Below are positions 16,614 to 26,151 of a stretch of 39,157 nt of DNA, one piece after another. How positions within the stretch are numbered: position 1 is the stretch's first letter; each line of letters opens with the position of its first letter. The notes under the pieces were generated by a model. The model was not told where the DNA came from, made no database searches, and worked only from the letters and a program-made list of their open reading frames with translations. Source of the stretch: Clostridiaceae bacterium (GTDB taxonomy: Bacteria > Bacillota > Clostridia > Peptostreptococcales > Natronincolaceae); contig JAFIFG010000028.1 in NCBI GenBank assembly GCA_020832135.1, positions 1 through 39,157 of the forward strand, given 5' to 3'. The position numbers and the translations under genes are program-made.

Positions 16614-16669
16614 TTGACAAAATCTATGTAATTTGTTAAATTATACCCATACCCCTATAGGTATAATTT
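16614..16669 (+). promoter_or_regulatory. csoR promoter and CsoR-type operator
   Basis: TTGACA and TAAATT with a 17-bp spacer are followed by the inverted repeat AAATTATACC ... GGTATAATTT (10-bp perfect arms, 12-bp centre containing ATACCCCTATA). GC-rich centres flanked by AT arms of this kind are typical CsoR/RcnR-family operators. It overlaps the -10 box, consistent with autorepression. Confidence 0.75.
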
Positions 16670-16689
16670 AGCTTGAGGAGGATACTAAT

Positions 16690-16965
16690 ATGCGTCAATG
16701 TATGGATGTTAAAAAGACCCAATTAAGAATTAAAAAAATTCAAGGCCAACTTAGGGCCATTTCAGAAATGGTAGATAAGGATATACCTTGTGAGGATATC
16801 TTAATACAAATTAATGCGGCAAAAAGCGCTCTTCATAAGGTTGGGCAAGTTGTTTTAGAGGGGCATTTACAACACTGTGTTCGTGATGGAATAGAGCATG
16901 GTGATGCCGATAGAACCATTGCTGAATTTGCTAAAGCTGTAGAACATTTTTCTAGGATAAAGTAG
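16690..16965 (+). CDS. csoR: CsoR-family metal-sensing repressor
   Basis: A 91-residue all-helical DNA-binding protein of the DUF156 family. Cys34, His59 and Cys63 (spacing 25 and 4) reproduce the C-H-C triad of Cu(I) sensor CsoR; RcnR-type nickel/cobalt sensors have His as the last ligand. An extra Cys4 lies at the N-terminus. GAGGAGG precedes the ATG. Cu(I) or a related soft metal would release it from the operator just upstream and allow expression of the P-type ATPase gene 8 nt downstream. Confidence 0.85.
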   Translation: MRQCMDVKKTQLRIKKIQGQLRAISEMVDKDIPCEDILIQINAAKSALHKVGQVVLEGHLQHCVRDGIEHGDADRTIAEFAKAVEHFSRIK

Positions 16966-16973
16966 GTGATAAA

Positions 16974-18887
16974 ATGAAAAAGAGCATAGATTTTTTTAGG
17001 GATGAAGAAAAACGTACCATACTATTTTTAATCTTATCGGCTATATCATTAGTAATCAGCTTTTTTAATATCTGGAACTTAAAGTTTGACATGGCATGGG
17101 TAGCCATTATTCTCTGCGGTATCCCCATTATTAAAGGTGGATTCAAAGGACTTATTCAAGAGTTTGACATTAAAGCAGATGTTTTGGTCTCCATTGCACT
17201 TATTGCAGCAGTATTGATTGGTGAAAATTTTGCTGCAGGTGAAATTGCTCTTATCATGGCACTAGGGGCTCTATTGGAGGAACGTACTGTTGCAAAAGCC
17301 CGGACTGGCATTGAAAGGTTGATAAATCTTACTCCTCCTTCTGCTAGAATAGTCTGTGATGGAGAAGAAAGCATTATACCAGCTGAAAAGGTTCAGGTTA
17401 ATGATGTACTCCGGGTACTTCCAGGAGAAACCATCGCTGCTGATGGTGTTATTATTTCAGGACAAACTTCTATTGATCAATCGGTTATGACGGGTGAATC
17501 ACTGCCTGTTGATAAAGGTGCAGGAGATGAAGTTTCTAGTGGAACCGTGAACCAGTTCGGTACCTTTGATATGGCAGCCACCAAAGTAGGTGAAAATACC
17601 TCCCTACAGAGAATGATTCGGCTTGTAGAATCTGCTGATGCAAGTAAAGCTAAGATTGTTGGTTTGGCAGACAAATGGGCTACTTGGATCGTTGCCATTG
17701 CTCTTGTGTCTGCAGTAGGTACATGGATTATTACAGGCGAAATTATTCGTGCAGTTACTATTCTTGTTGTCTTTTGTCCTTGTGCTTTAGTCCTGGCTAC
17801 ACCAACTGCCATCATGGCTGGTATTGGTAATGCAACTAAATTTGGTATCCTTGTTCGTGAAGGAGATGCTTTAGAGAAACTGTCAAAAGTAACAAGAATT
17901 GCATTTGATAAAACTGGCACCCTTACCTACGGTAAACCAACAGTTGTAGCTGTGGAAAGCTTCGATAACACCATAAGCTCAGAAAGTCTATTAATCCTGA
18001 CAGCCTCGGCTGAACAACGTTCTGAACATCCACTAGGGAAAGCTATTGTTTCTCATTTTAGAAATACATCTACTATAGCTTTAGGCGAACCTCAAGGCTT
18101 TACCATGCTGGCTGGACGTGGTATTAAAGCAACTGTTGGAGATGATGTGATTTTTGCAGGAAACGTTGAATTGCTCACTGAAAATGCTATAACCATATCT
18201 CAAGATATACAAGAGAAAGCATCTACCTATATAAAGGATGGTTGTACTATTACCTATGTTGCTATTAATAACTGTAGTGTTGGTTTTGTAGCTTTATCGG
18301 ATACATTACGTGAAGATGCTACTGCCATGATTCATAAGCTTCATGCTATGAATGTAGAAAGTATTTTATTAACTGGAGATAATCCACAGGCAGCTTCTCA
18401 TATTGCTAATAACGTTGGTATTGTTAATGTTCATGCTGAATGCTTGCCAGAAGATAAGATGTCTGCAATTGAGGAATATCAAAATAAAAATGAGATGGTC
18501 TGCATGGTTGGTGATGGTATTAATGATGCACCTGCTCTGAAAAAAGCTTATGTAGGTGTTGCCATGGGTGGTATAGGTAGTGATATTGCTGTTGATGCAG
18601 CAGATATTGCTCTTGTCAGTGATGATATTAAATCGATCCCACACCTTGTAAGTCTATCCCAAAGAACAATGAAAACAATAAATTTGAACATCATTCTTTC
18701 TCTACTGCTTAACTTTGTGGCTATTATATTAGCCATGACAGGAATGTTAGGCCCGGTACTTGGTGCCTTAGTACATAATGTAGGCTCTGTTGCAGTAATT
18801 ATTAATTCTACATTTTTACTGAATTTTAAAAGTGATACCAATTACCCTACATTGGATTCCTACAAACCAGCTTATGCTGATGCATAG
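16974..18887 (+). CDS. P1B-type heavy-metal ATPase without N-terminal metal-binding domain
   Basis: A 637-residue membrane pump. Motifs in order: actuator loop 'TGES' (Thr173), metal-site 'CPC' (Cys268-Cys270) in the sixth membrane helix, phosphorylation site 'DKTGT' (Asp312), nucleotide-site His-Pro (352-353), hinge 'GDGINDAP' (from Gly513) and a last helix 'HNVGSVAVIINS' (His601). It has no N-terminal heavy-metal-associated (HMA) domain, only about 15 residues before the first helix. The last-helix motif is unlike the copper-pump (CopA) pattern, so copper specificity is not certain despite the CsoR partner; Cd, Zn, Co or Cu are all possible. It is coupled to csoR (8-nt gap) and ends at a bidirectional terminator. 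Confidence 0.88.
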   Translation: MKKSIDFFRDEEKRTILFLILSAISLVISFFNIWNLKFDMAWVAIILCGIPIIKGGFKGLIQEFDIKADVLVSIALIAAVLIGENFAAGEIALIMALGALLEERTVAKARTGIERLINLTPPSARIVCDGEESIIPAEKVQVNDVLRVLPGETIAADGVIISGQTSIDQSVMTGESLPVDKGAGDEVSSGTVNQFGTFDMAATKVGENTSLQRMIRLVESADASKAKIVGLADKWATWIVAIALVSAVGTWIITGEIIRAVTILVVFCPCALVLATPTAIMAGIGNATKFGILVREGDALEKLSKVTRIAFDKTGTLTYGKPTVVAVESFDNTISSESLLILTASAEQRSEHPLGKAIVSHFRNTSTIALGEPQGFTMLAGRGIKATVGDDVIFAGNVELLTENAITISQDIQEKASTYIKDGCTITYVAINNCSVGFVALSDTLREDATAMIHKLHAMNVESILLTGDNPQAASHIANNVGIVNVHAECLPEDKMSAIEEYQNKNEMVCMVGDGINDAPALKKAYVGVAMGGIGSDIAVDAADIALVSDDIKSIPHLVSLSQRTMKTINLNIILSLLLNFVAIILAMTGMLGPVLGALVHNVGSVAVIINSTFLLNFKSDTNYPTLDSYKPAYADA

Positions 18888-18902
18888 GATTAAAATATAA
18901 AT

Positions 18903-18958
18903 AACCACTCTGTTCTGTCAAGAATTTTTAAAACAATTCTAGTCAGAAGGAAGTGGTT
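18903..18958. terminator. Bidirectional terminator between convergent units
   Basis: An outer stem AACCACT/AGTGGTT encloses an inner stem AGAATT/AATTCT, with TTTTA on the plus side. It separates the metal ATPase from the oppositely oriented response-regulator gene. Confidence 0.7.
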
Positions 18959-18977
18959 TTATAGGTGTCTTCGTATC

Positions 18978-19730
18978 TTAAAGCTTATTAAACCTATTTC
19001 TATACTCCATAGGCGACATTCCATAGGTCTTTTTAAACACTCTACTAAAATAATGCTGTGATGTATAGCCTACCCTTATGGAGACATTGTACACAGTGAC
19101 TCTAGCATGATCATTTTCTAGAATTTCCTTTGCTTTATCTAATCTTATATCCGTTAGGTACTCTACAAAAGACTTTCCTAGCTCCTGTTTCATTAATTTA
19201 CTTATGTAGGATTTGTTTACATCAAATAACTGTGCTATATGGGACAAATCCAGCTGACTGTCATCAAAGTGATTATCTATATAATTTTTAACACATCTAA
19301 TAATAGATGAATATGCAGTACTTCTTTCAGCAATATCTTCTACCTCATCTGCGCCGGTACCGAAGGTCTCCATAATTTTTCTCAGAAGATTATTAAATTC
19401 ATTTTTAGAAACAGGTTTTAATAAGTAATCAAACACGTTAAGTTTTATAGCTTTATGGGCATACTGAAAATCATCATAACCAGTAATAATCACTACAATA
19501 CTATTGGGAGAAGTTTTTTTTACCTGACTAATAAAGTCAAGTCCATTCATTATTGGCATATTAATATCTACTAAAAGCAATTCTGGAGAAGTCTTTACAG
19601 TATACTCTAAAGCTTCTTTGCCATTCTTCGCTTCAGCAATCACCTGAAATTTATAAGGGCTTTCCTCTATCCACTGTTTAAGTCCTTTTCTAATTTTAGG
19701 CTCATCATCTGCAATAAGAACTTTAAACAT
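18978..19730 (-). CDS. AraC-type response regulator (YesN-like)
   Basis: A 250-residue two-component regulator. The receiver domain (about 1-120) has Asp8, Asp9, phosphoacceptor Asp55 and the 'LLKPVSK' lysine. The C-terminal part (about 145-250) holds two AraC-type helix-turn-helix motifs ending in 'RVFKKTYGMSPMEYRNRF'. It overlaps the histidine kinase gene by 8 nt and is the last gene of the nik/MATE operon. The most likely target is that operon itself, but no binding site was identified. Confidence 0.9.
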   Translation of the reverse strand: MFKVLIADDEPKIRKGLKQWIEESPYKFQVIAEAKNGKEALEYTVKTSPELLLVDINMPIMNGLDFISQVKKTSPNSIVVIITGYDDFQYAHKAIKLNVFDYLLKPVSKNEFNNLLRKIMETFGTGADEVEDIAERSTAYSSIIRCVKNYIDNHFDDSQLDLSHIAQLFDVNKSYISKLMKQELGKSFVEYLTDIRLDKAKEILENDHARVTVYNVSIRVGYTSQHYFSRVFKKTYGMSPMEYRNRFNKL

Positions 19731-21330
19731 AGTCCTCCTCCCCTCTTATCTTTGGTATTGTAATAGTAGCAGTAGTCCACCCGCTTTTAGATTGAAGCTC
19801 TAATCCATACTCTTCGCCATGCTCTAACTTTATCCTATGATTTACACTATACAGACCATATCCCTTAAGGATTTCCGTTTTGCTATCAGTCTTTAGAGCA
19901 TCATTTATTTCCTCTAGAATATCTAAAGGCATTTCTGAATTATTCATTATTTTCGCAACAATAGCCTCATCTTTATGGGCAATATAAATAGAAACTTTAC
20001 CGCCACTTTCTATTTTATTTACCCCATGTACCACGGCATTTTCTACTATAGGCTGTAGCAGAACCCTCATTACCTTATACTCTAACAGACTCTCGTCATA
20101 ATGAATGCTATAAGTTAATCGTTCCTCATACCTTGATTTTTGAATACTAAGATAACTATCAATATGCTCTAGTTCCTCATCAAGACTAATAAAGTTTTTT
20201 CCATTGCTAAGACCAATTCGAAAATAGGTCCCCAAAGAATCTATTAGACTTAACACTTCTTCTGTATTATCCTCCATGGCTACCCACTTAATGGTATCTA
20301 AAGTATTATAAAGGAAATGTGGTTTGATTTGCTCCTGCATGATTCTAAGTTTCATTTCCTTTTCTTGGTAACTAAGTTTTTCAAGCTTTTCTATCATATT
20401 ATTGAAGCCAGTAATAAGACTACCTATTTCGTCTCTTCTATTGCTTTTAAGCCTTACTGACCAGTCTCCATCCTCCACCTTTTTCATCAGTGCCTTTAAC
20501 TGATTGATGGGTTTAACAATGGAAGCAAAACTAATAACTAATAATGCAATTACAATAATCAGCAGTATTATTTGAAAAACCACGATATGTTTACGTATCT
20601 CCTGGTTAATTTCGTTTATATTCCCTTCAGGAATATAATAATTAAGAGACCAACCTCTAGCAGTTCTTATATCTGTTTCAAAAATTATAGGATTTTCTTC
20701 TAAAAAATTAGTAGAAAAAAATTTCTCATCTGTATGAATACTGTTGTTTTTTACTAATATCTCTCCAGTACCACCGTATATATTTATCCTAGAGGCTATC
20801 CTCATCAGTCCCTCCAATGGAACCTCTGCATAAATGAACTCAATCTCTCTATTTACTCCCCCTACCTTGTAAAGCATGACTACAATCTTTTCACCGTTTT
20901 TTTCCCTTGGTTCACTTACTTTAAAGCTTGCATTTTCCTTTAGGGCATTTTTATAATAATCTTCTCTATTAATATAATATCCAGTACCATCACAGCTTAG
21001 CTTATATCCACCAAACTTTACAATTCCCATATCAAAATAAATATCACTTTTTTCCTTATATACCGATTGAATATATTCCCTAGCCTTAAATTCATCCATA
21101 TCAGAATTTATGATAAATGACGACATCATTTGCAACTCTATTTTCCGCTGTTCCAACCAGTAGGATATTTGATTCCCTCTGGCATCAATAATTTGACTTG
21201 TAAGGTTTATATTAAGCAGGTTAACCCTTTGTTTTACTTTGCCATCTATACTATAAATAAATAGAGAAAATAATATAGAGAATGTTATACATATAGCTCC
21301 GATAATTTTTACTTTGATAGATATTTTCAT
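19723..21330 (-). CDS. Sensor histidine kinase (YesM-like)
   Basis: A 535-residue membrane kinase. It has a membrane helix near 8-28, an extracellular Cache-like sensor of about 220 residues, a second helix near 250-270, then a HAMP segment. The His_kinase domain has the phosphorylated His in 'QIKPHFLYNTLDTIKW', followed by an ATPase domain ('LLQPIVENAVVHGV'). AGGAGGT precedes the ATG. Kinases of this family usually sense sugars or small extracellular ligands. Placement behind an importer/exporter set suggests it senses a molecule moved by those transporters. Confidence 0.9.
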   Translation of the reverse strand: MKISIKVKIIGAICITFSILFSLFIYSIDGKVKQRVNLLNINLTSQIIDARGNQISYWLEQRKIELQMMSSFIINSDMDEFKAREYIQSVYKEKSDIYFDMGIVKFGGYKLSCDGTGYYINREDYYKNALKENASFKVSEPREKNGEKIVVMLYKVGGVNREIEFIYAEVPLEGLMRIASRINIYGGTGEILVKNNSIHTDEKFFSTNFLEENPIIFETDIRTARGWSLNYYIPEGNINEINQEIRKHIVVFQIILLIIVIALLVISFASIVKPINQLKALMKKVEDGDWSVRLKSNRRDEIGSLITGFNNMIEKLEKLSYQEKEMKLRIMQEQIKPHFLYNTLDTIKWVAMEDNTEEVLSLIDSLGTYFRIGLSNGKNFISLDEELEHIDSYLSIQKSRYEERLTYSIHYDESLLEYKVMRVLLQPIVENAVVHGVNKIESGGKVSIYIAHKDEAIVAKIMNNSEMPLDILEEINDALKTDSKTEILKGYGLYSVNHRIKLEHGEEYGLELQSKSGWTTATITIPKIRGEEDYV

Positions 21331-21374
21331 AGTACCTCCTGCTTTTGTAAAACCTTACCAATATTCTTTACATA

Positions 21375-22703
21375 CTATGTAGTAATAACTTGACTAGTCT
21401 CAAATACAAAGACTTCTTTCTTAAAGGTTGTAATATAGGATGCAAGAAAAACACTTCTTCCTAAACTAAAAACAATATAAGAAAACCATAGCCCATGGTT
21501 ACCCCAAAGAGGAATCATCACAAAATAAGTTATGAGAAATGCTCCAAGGGATAAAATCATTGAATTTCTTACGGGAGCAGTATAGGTAGCACCGGTAAAA
21601 ATTCCATAGTACACTAGCCCAATTCCGATAACAAATGGGTAAATCACCAACCATATGGAGTAAGCTAAACTTAGATTAATTATGCTTTCAATAACAGTAA
21701 AAATACTGATTATTTCACCTCTAAAAAAGTATATCACAAGTGACATGATGGCCGCTAACATAAAGGCTGTTTTGGTAGAAATAGTTAAAACTTCGTTATA
21801 TAGCTTTGTATTCTTTTCACCAACAGCTGTACCTACAAAGACACTGGAGGCATTGGCAAAACCATCAAAACAGTATGCAATAATATATTGTATTTGGAAT
21901 AAAACTGCATTAGCTGCCAACATTTCTGTTCCTAGAGAAGCTCCTTTTGCCACAAACATATTGGTTACTATAAGTAAGCATACTGTTCTAATCATAAGAT
22001 CTGTATTTACACCCATAATTTTTTTGAAGGCTGTTTTATCAAATAACTGATAAAAGTAATTTTTTATTGCCAATAGGTTTAAATTTACACTGATAAGATA
22101 GAATCCAATAACAAAGGCTGTTATTTGTGCTATCAAGGTTGCATAGGCAACTCCAGCTACACCCATCTTAAAATACATAACAAACACAATGTCTAATACA
22201 ATATTTAATACATTAGAAAAAATCTGTAAAAACATAGAAGCCTTTACCCTTTTCCTTCCCATAAGCCATCCGAGATTTACATAGTTCAGTAAAACAAAGG
22301 GTGCCCCCCAAATTAAAATATGAAAATAGGTGGATGCTTGACGGTACACCTCCATTTCAGGATTAATGAGCTTCATGGCAGTACGGAAAATAGGCACCTG
22401 GAACATCACAAAAATTAAACTTATTATAATAGCAATCATACTAGGTCTATACAATGCAAATAATCCATCCTTTTCATCCTTTGTCCCCAGGGCCTGGGCA
22501 GAATACCCTGATGTGCTTACCCTCAAAAATCCAAATAGCCAATAAAGTGTACTAAAAATCACTGTTCCCACTGCTACCCCACCTATATAGGCAGGGTCAC
22601 CGAGTCTACCTATAACAGCAGTATCTACTGCTCCTAATAGAGGTTGTGTTATGGTTGATATGGTAAAAGGTATGGCAAGTTTAAGATATTCTTTGTATTT
22701 CAT
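21375..22703 (-). CDS. MATE-family efflux transporter (DinF-like)
   Basis: A membrane protein of about 442 residues with some twelve hydrophobic segments in two MatE repeats. The N-terminus 'PFTISTITQPLLGAVDTAVI' is the conserved first-helix motif. I chose the ATG at 22703: AGGAGG lies 9 nt before it, within the longer 22721 reading. Its start overlaps the upstream ATPase gene by 23 nt, so it is tightly coupled to a nickel-type importer. Sodium- or proton-driven export of drugs or secreted metabolites is usual for the family. Here export of a metal chelator is an attractive but unproved role. Confidence 0.85.
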   Translation of the reverse strand: MKYKEYLKLAIPFTISTITQPLLGAVDTAVIGRLGDPAYIGGVAVGTVIFSTLYWLFGFLRVSTSGYSAQALGTKDEKDGLFALYRPSMIAIIISLIFVMFQVPIFRTAMKLINPEMEVYRQASTYFHILIWGAPFVLLNYVNLGWLMGRKRVKASMFLQIFSNVLNIVLDIVFVMYFKMGVAGVAYATLIAQITAFVIGFYLISVNLNLLAIKNYFYQLFDKTAFKKIMGVNTDLMIRTVCLLIVTNMFVAKGASLGTEMLAANAVLFQIQYIIAYCFDGFANASSVFVGTAVGEKNTKLYNEVLTISTKTAFMLAAIMSLVIYFFRGEIISIFTVIESIINLSLAYSIWLVIYPFVIGIGLVYYGIFTGATYTAPVRNSMILSLGAFLITYFVMIPLWGNHGLWFSYIVFSLGRSVFLASYITTFKKEVFVFETSQVITT

Positions 22704-23484
22704 AGATTTCTTCCTCCTCATTCATCATCATAGCAGCATGTAATAATGTCCTAGAGTATTCCTCTTTTACATTTTTTAAGTCATTCATGGTGTTAACCTC
22801 TTCGATGACAACACCCTCCTTGAAAAATAGAACTCGATCGCATATATAAGTAATTGCTGTTAAATCATGGGTAATAAAGATGTAGGATATACCCATTTGT
22901 TCTTTTAGATTGATAAGTAAATCCAATACCTGCACTTGAATAGATACATCTAAAGAACTTATGGCTTCATCAAGTACAATGAACTCAGGATTGGTGGCAA
23001 TGGCTCTAGCAATACATACCCTTTGTAATTGTCCCCCACTAAGTTCATGGGGATAACGATATAAATATTCTTCAGATAAACCTACTTTATCTAATAAATT
23101 GATTGCCTTTTTTATCCTATCCTTTTTCGTTAGTTTTTCAAAAGTCTTCATTGGCTCCGAGAGAATATCTATCACCTTAAACCTTGGGTTCACGGAAGAA
23201 CTATAGTCTTGAAAAACAACACTGGACTTCTTTTTTATAGAGCTGCTATTTGTTTTACTGATATCTATACCATCAAGATGTATACTGCCACTATCTGCCT
23301 TCTCCACTCCAATAATTAAACGACCTAAAGTACTTTTACCACTGCCGCTTTCACCAATGATACCAAGACACTCCCCTTCTTTAAGGTTGAAGGATACACC
23401 CTTTAAAATTTCATTTTTTCCCTTTTTTATTATATTAAAAGACTTTTTATAGCTTTTATAAATATCCTTTACTTCTAATAGCAT
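22681..23484 (-). CDS. nikE: Nickel/dipeptide ABC transporter ATPase, NikE type
   Basis: A 267-residue ATPase with Walker A 'GESGSGKST', Q loop 'VVFQDYSSSVNPRF', signature 'LSGGQLQR', Walker B 'FIVLDEA' and switch His in 'ITHDLT'. It overlaps the preceding ATPase gene by 29 nt, with GGGGGAGG before the ATG. The symbol rests on its place in an operon headed by a NikA-like protein. Confidence 0.82.
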   Translation of the reverse strand: MLLEVKDIYKSYKKSFNIIKKGKNEILKGVSFNLKEGECLGIIGESGSGKSTLGRLIIGVEKADSGSIHLDGIDISKTNSSSIKKKSSVVFQDYSSSVNPRFKVIDILSEPMKTFEKLTKKDRIKKAINLLDKVGLSEEYLYRYPHELSGGQLQRVCIARAIATNPEFIVLDEAISSLDVSIQVQVLDLLINLKEQMGISYIFITHDLTAITYICDRVLFFKEGVVIEEVNTMNDLKNVKEEYSRTLLHAAMMMNEEEEIYEIQRIS

Positions 23485-24307
23485 GTGCCTCCCCCTGTCC
23501 TACAGCCAGATGAAATCTATCCACCAACGCCTTTCTTGTATCAATTAAGTATCTGGTATGTTGATTTTTAGAATTCCTTAAAAGATATTGTGTCTCCCCC
23601 TGTTCTACAATTTCACCATCCTTCATCACTAGGACATCGTCGGCTATCCTAGCCACTGCTCCTAAATCATGAGATATAAAAATCATGGATGTATTATGGT
23701 TTTCTTTAATCCTTGTAAATTCCTCCATCACCTTCACTACATTGATGGCATCCACAGCAGTAGTTGGTTCATCAGCAATAATAATACTAGGTTTTAGTGC
23801 AAGTGCGATTCCTATCATAATCCTTTGGAGCATACCTCCACTCAATTGATGTGGATATTTTTTAAGGACATCCTTAGGGCAATGCATATACATATCCTCC
23901 AGTGCCTTTAAGGAAAGATTTAAAGCTTCTTTTTTGCTGACAGCAAGATTTTCAATGAAGGTCTCTATCATTTGCTCTTGTATGGGATAAAGGGGATCAA
24001 AGGCAGTCATAGGATTTTGTAATATCATAGAAATTTCCTTTCCTCTTATATGTCTAATCTTCCTTTTATCTGCCTTTAACAGATGGATGTCATTGAAAAT
24101 GACATCTCCCTTTACATCAAAGCTGTTATTCAAAAGCCCTAATATGGCTTTACAGGTCATACTCTTCCCACTACCGCTTTCCCCTACGATACCTAGACAT
24201 CGATTTTTCTTTAAGCCAAAGGAAATATCAGAAATAATATCTCGAGATGTAGTATGATCCTTGTGCTGTACTTTTAAATTATTTACCTTTAAGATTTCTG
24301 TAGCCAT
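23456..24307 (-). CDS. nikD: Nickel/dipeptide ABC transporter ATPase, NikD type
   Basis: A 283-residue ATPase with Walker A 'GESGSGKSM', where the final Ser/Thr of the usual GKS/T-T is Met. It also has Q loop 'MILQNPMTAFDPLY', signature 'LSGGMLQR', Walker B 'IIIADEP' and switch His in 'ISHDLG'. The GKSM variant is common in NikD/DppD proteins. AAGGAGGT lies before the ATG, only 1 nt beyond the end of the permease reading. Confidence 0.82.
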   Translation of the reverse strand: MATEILKVNNLKVQHKDHTTSRDIISDISFGLKKNRCLGIVGESGSGKSMTCKAILGLLNNSFDVKGDVIFNDIHLLKADKRKIRHIRGKEISMILQNPMTAFDPLYPIQEQMIETFIENLAVSKKEALNLSLKALEDMYMHCPKDVLKKYPHQLSGGMLQRIMIGIALALKPSIIIADEPTTAVDAINVVKVMEEFTRIKENHNTSMIFISHDLGAVARIADDVLVMKDGEIVEQGETQYLLRNSKNQHTRYLIDTRKALVDRFHLAVGQGEAHAIRSKGYL

Positions 24308-24308
24308 C

Positions 24309-25127
24309 TTATACCTCCTTAGGGTCCAATATATCCCTTAAACTATCTCCTAACATATTAAAAGAGGATACAAGTATTAAAATTGCTAAACCTGGAGCAA
24401 GCATTTGTGTTGGATGGGAAGTAATAACATTTTTCGCTTCACTAAGCATTGCCCCCCACTCTGCTGCCGGTGCTTGAACCCCAAGCCCTAGAAAGGAAAG
24501 GGTAGAAATACTAATGATAACCCAACCCGTATCCAAGGTAGCCAGCACAATGATCTCCGATAAAATATTGGGTAGCATATGTCTAGTAATAATAAATGAT
24601 TTCCTTGTACCTATGGTTTTAGCATATAAAATATAGTTTTTATTATTATATTTAATAACAGTAGACCTGATCATCCTAGCATACCATGCCCACTTAATAG
24701 CAATGCTTGCTATAATTACATTCCGTATCCCAACCCCCATCATACCCACCACTGCTAGGATCATTACCTGACTAGGGAAGGATAACATAATATCAACAAT
24801 TCTCATGATGACTTCATCCAAGAGTCCTCTAGCATATCCCGATATCATACCAATTGCTGTACCAATGACAATGGTACATAGCATAGTAAGTAGAGATAAA
24901 AACACAGTAGGTCTGATACCATAAATAAGTCTTGATAATATACAACGTCCAAGATGGTCCGTACCTAGAGGAAATTCCTGGCTCCCCTCGGCATATTTAC
25001 TTATAATACTTGTCTTATCTGGATCGTTTGGGGCAATCTCCTCAGCAAAAACTCCCACCATCATAGTGGTTAAAATAATGATTAAAGTTATTACAGCAAT
25101 TTTGTCTTTTATTAATTTTTTTAACAT
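24309..25127 (-). CDS. nikC: Nickel/dipeptide ABC transporter permease, NikC type
   Basis: A membrane permease of about 272 residues with the 'FPLGTDHLGRCILSRLIYG' signature of NikC/DppC, six hydrophobic segments and the end 'FNMLGDSLRDILDPKE'. I chose the ATG at 25127, which follows the upstream TAA by one base with GAGGGG nearby, over the GTG at 25142. Confidence 0.85.
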   Translation of the reverse strand: MLKKLIKDKIAVITLIIILTTMMVGVFAEEIAPNDPDKTSIISKYAEGSQEFPLGTDHLGRCILSRLIYGIRPTVFLSLLTMLCTIVIGTAIGMISGYARGLLDEVIMRIVDIMLSFPSQVMILAVVGMMGVGIRNVIIASIAIKWAWYARMIRSTVIKYNNKNYILYAKTIGTRKSFIITRHMLPNILSEIIVLATLDTGWVIISISTLSFLGLGVQAPAAEWGAMLSEAKNVITSHPTQMLAPGLAILILVSSFNMLGDSLRDILDPKEV

Positions 25128-25128
25128 A

Positions 25129-26064
25129 TTATATCCCCTCACGTAACCTTGGATCTAATTTATGGTGCAGAATATCAACACACAGGTTGCAGAAAATAAA
25201 TAGTATCCCCATCATAAGAATGTAAGCCTGAATGATTGGGTAATCCCTGTTGAAAATTGCGGTAATACACAACCTCCCTATCCCAGGCCAAGAAAAGATG
25301 TTTTCTATCACCACTGTACCGGAAACAAGCTGAACGATACTCATTCCTAAAGCAGTTACGGAGGATTGAAGAGAATTCTTAAGGACATGTTTTAAAATAA
25401 TGCTTCTGTTCTGAAGTCCTCTAACCTTTGCATAAAACACATAATTCTCCGTCATGTTTTCCAACATATTGTTTCTTATCAATCTAACATAGGTAGAGAT
25501 ATAAGTAAGACTTAAGGTAATAGCCGGCAGAATGATGGCCCCTGCCTCTCTATTTCCTCCAGTTGGTACAAGATCTAATTTCACTGAAAATAACCATATT
25601 AGCAGGATGCCAACCCAATAGTTAGGCATAGCTGTGCCGATAAATATAAATATTCTTACAATCCTATCAAAAACACTGTCTTTAAATACAGCACATAGTA
25701 CACCTACAGGAATACTTACCACCATTACAATGAACAAAGAAGCTGTAGCAAGCTCTAAAGTAGCAGGTAAACTTCTAGTAATTTCACCTAAAACTGTCCT
25801 ATCTTTATTTACATAGGAATTTCCAAAATCAAGGTGAAGTACGTCCCATAGCCAAGTAATATAGCGTTGAAAATAGGGTTTATTCAGTCCTAGCTCTTCC
25901 CTCATACCTTCTATAGCTTCCTCTGTAGGTATAATTTCATTTACCCTTAAGGCTACTTCCGCTGGATCCGCTGGAATAAGATTGATGAGAACAAAGGCGA
26001 CAAAGGACACTGCCAACATCATCGGTAAAGCCATCAACATTCTTTTTATGATATATTTTTTCAT
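25129..26064 (-). CDS. nikB: Nickel/dipeptide ABC transporter permease, NikB type
   Basis: A permease of about 311 residues with an N-terminal anchor, the DppB-type loop 'LGLNKPYFQRYITWLWDV', five further membrane segments and the end 'DILHHKLDPRL'. I chose the ATG at 26064 because AAGGAGGT lies just before it. The longer reading to 26127 adds a charged stretch unlike the family. The 258-nt gap back to nikA holds a structured repeat copy, so the operon continues through an inserted element. Confidence 0.85.
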   Translation of the reverse strand: MKKYIIKRMLMALPMMLAVSFVAFVLINLIPADPAEVALRVNEIIPTEEAIEGMREELGLNKPYFQRYITWLWDVLHLDFGNSYVNKDRTVLGEITRSLPATLELATASLFIVMVVSIPVGVLCAVFKDSVFDRIVRIFIFIGTAMPNYWVGILLIWLFSVKLDLVPTGGNREAGAIILPAITLSLTYISTYVRLIRNNMLENMTENYVFYAKVRGLQNRSIILKHVLKNSLQSSVTALGMSIVQLVSGTVVIENIFSWPGIGRLCITAIFNRDYPIIQAYILMMGILFIFCNLCVDILHHKLDPRLREGI

Positions 26065-26151
26065 CTTTACCTCCTTCATTCTTTTAGAATGTGCAAGATG
26101 GTCATAGATAGATTCATCCATGACCAAGTCTGCATTAAAACTTTTATTTTC

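Noticed and set aside
17477-17920. 147-codon minus-strand frame inside the P-type ATPase gene
   Set aside because: It mirrors conserved ATPase codons, and its composition is that of a reverse-complement frame.
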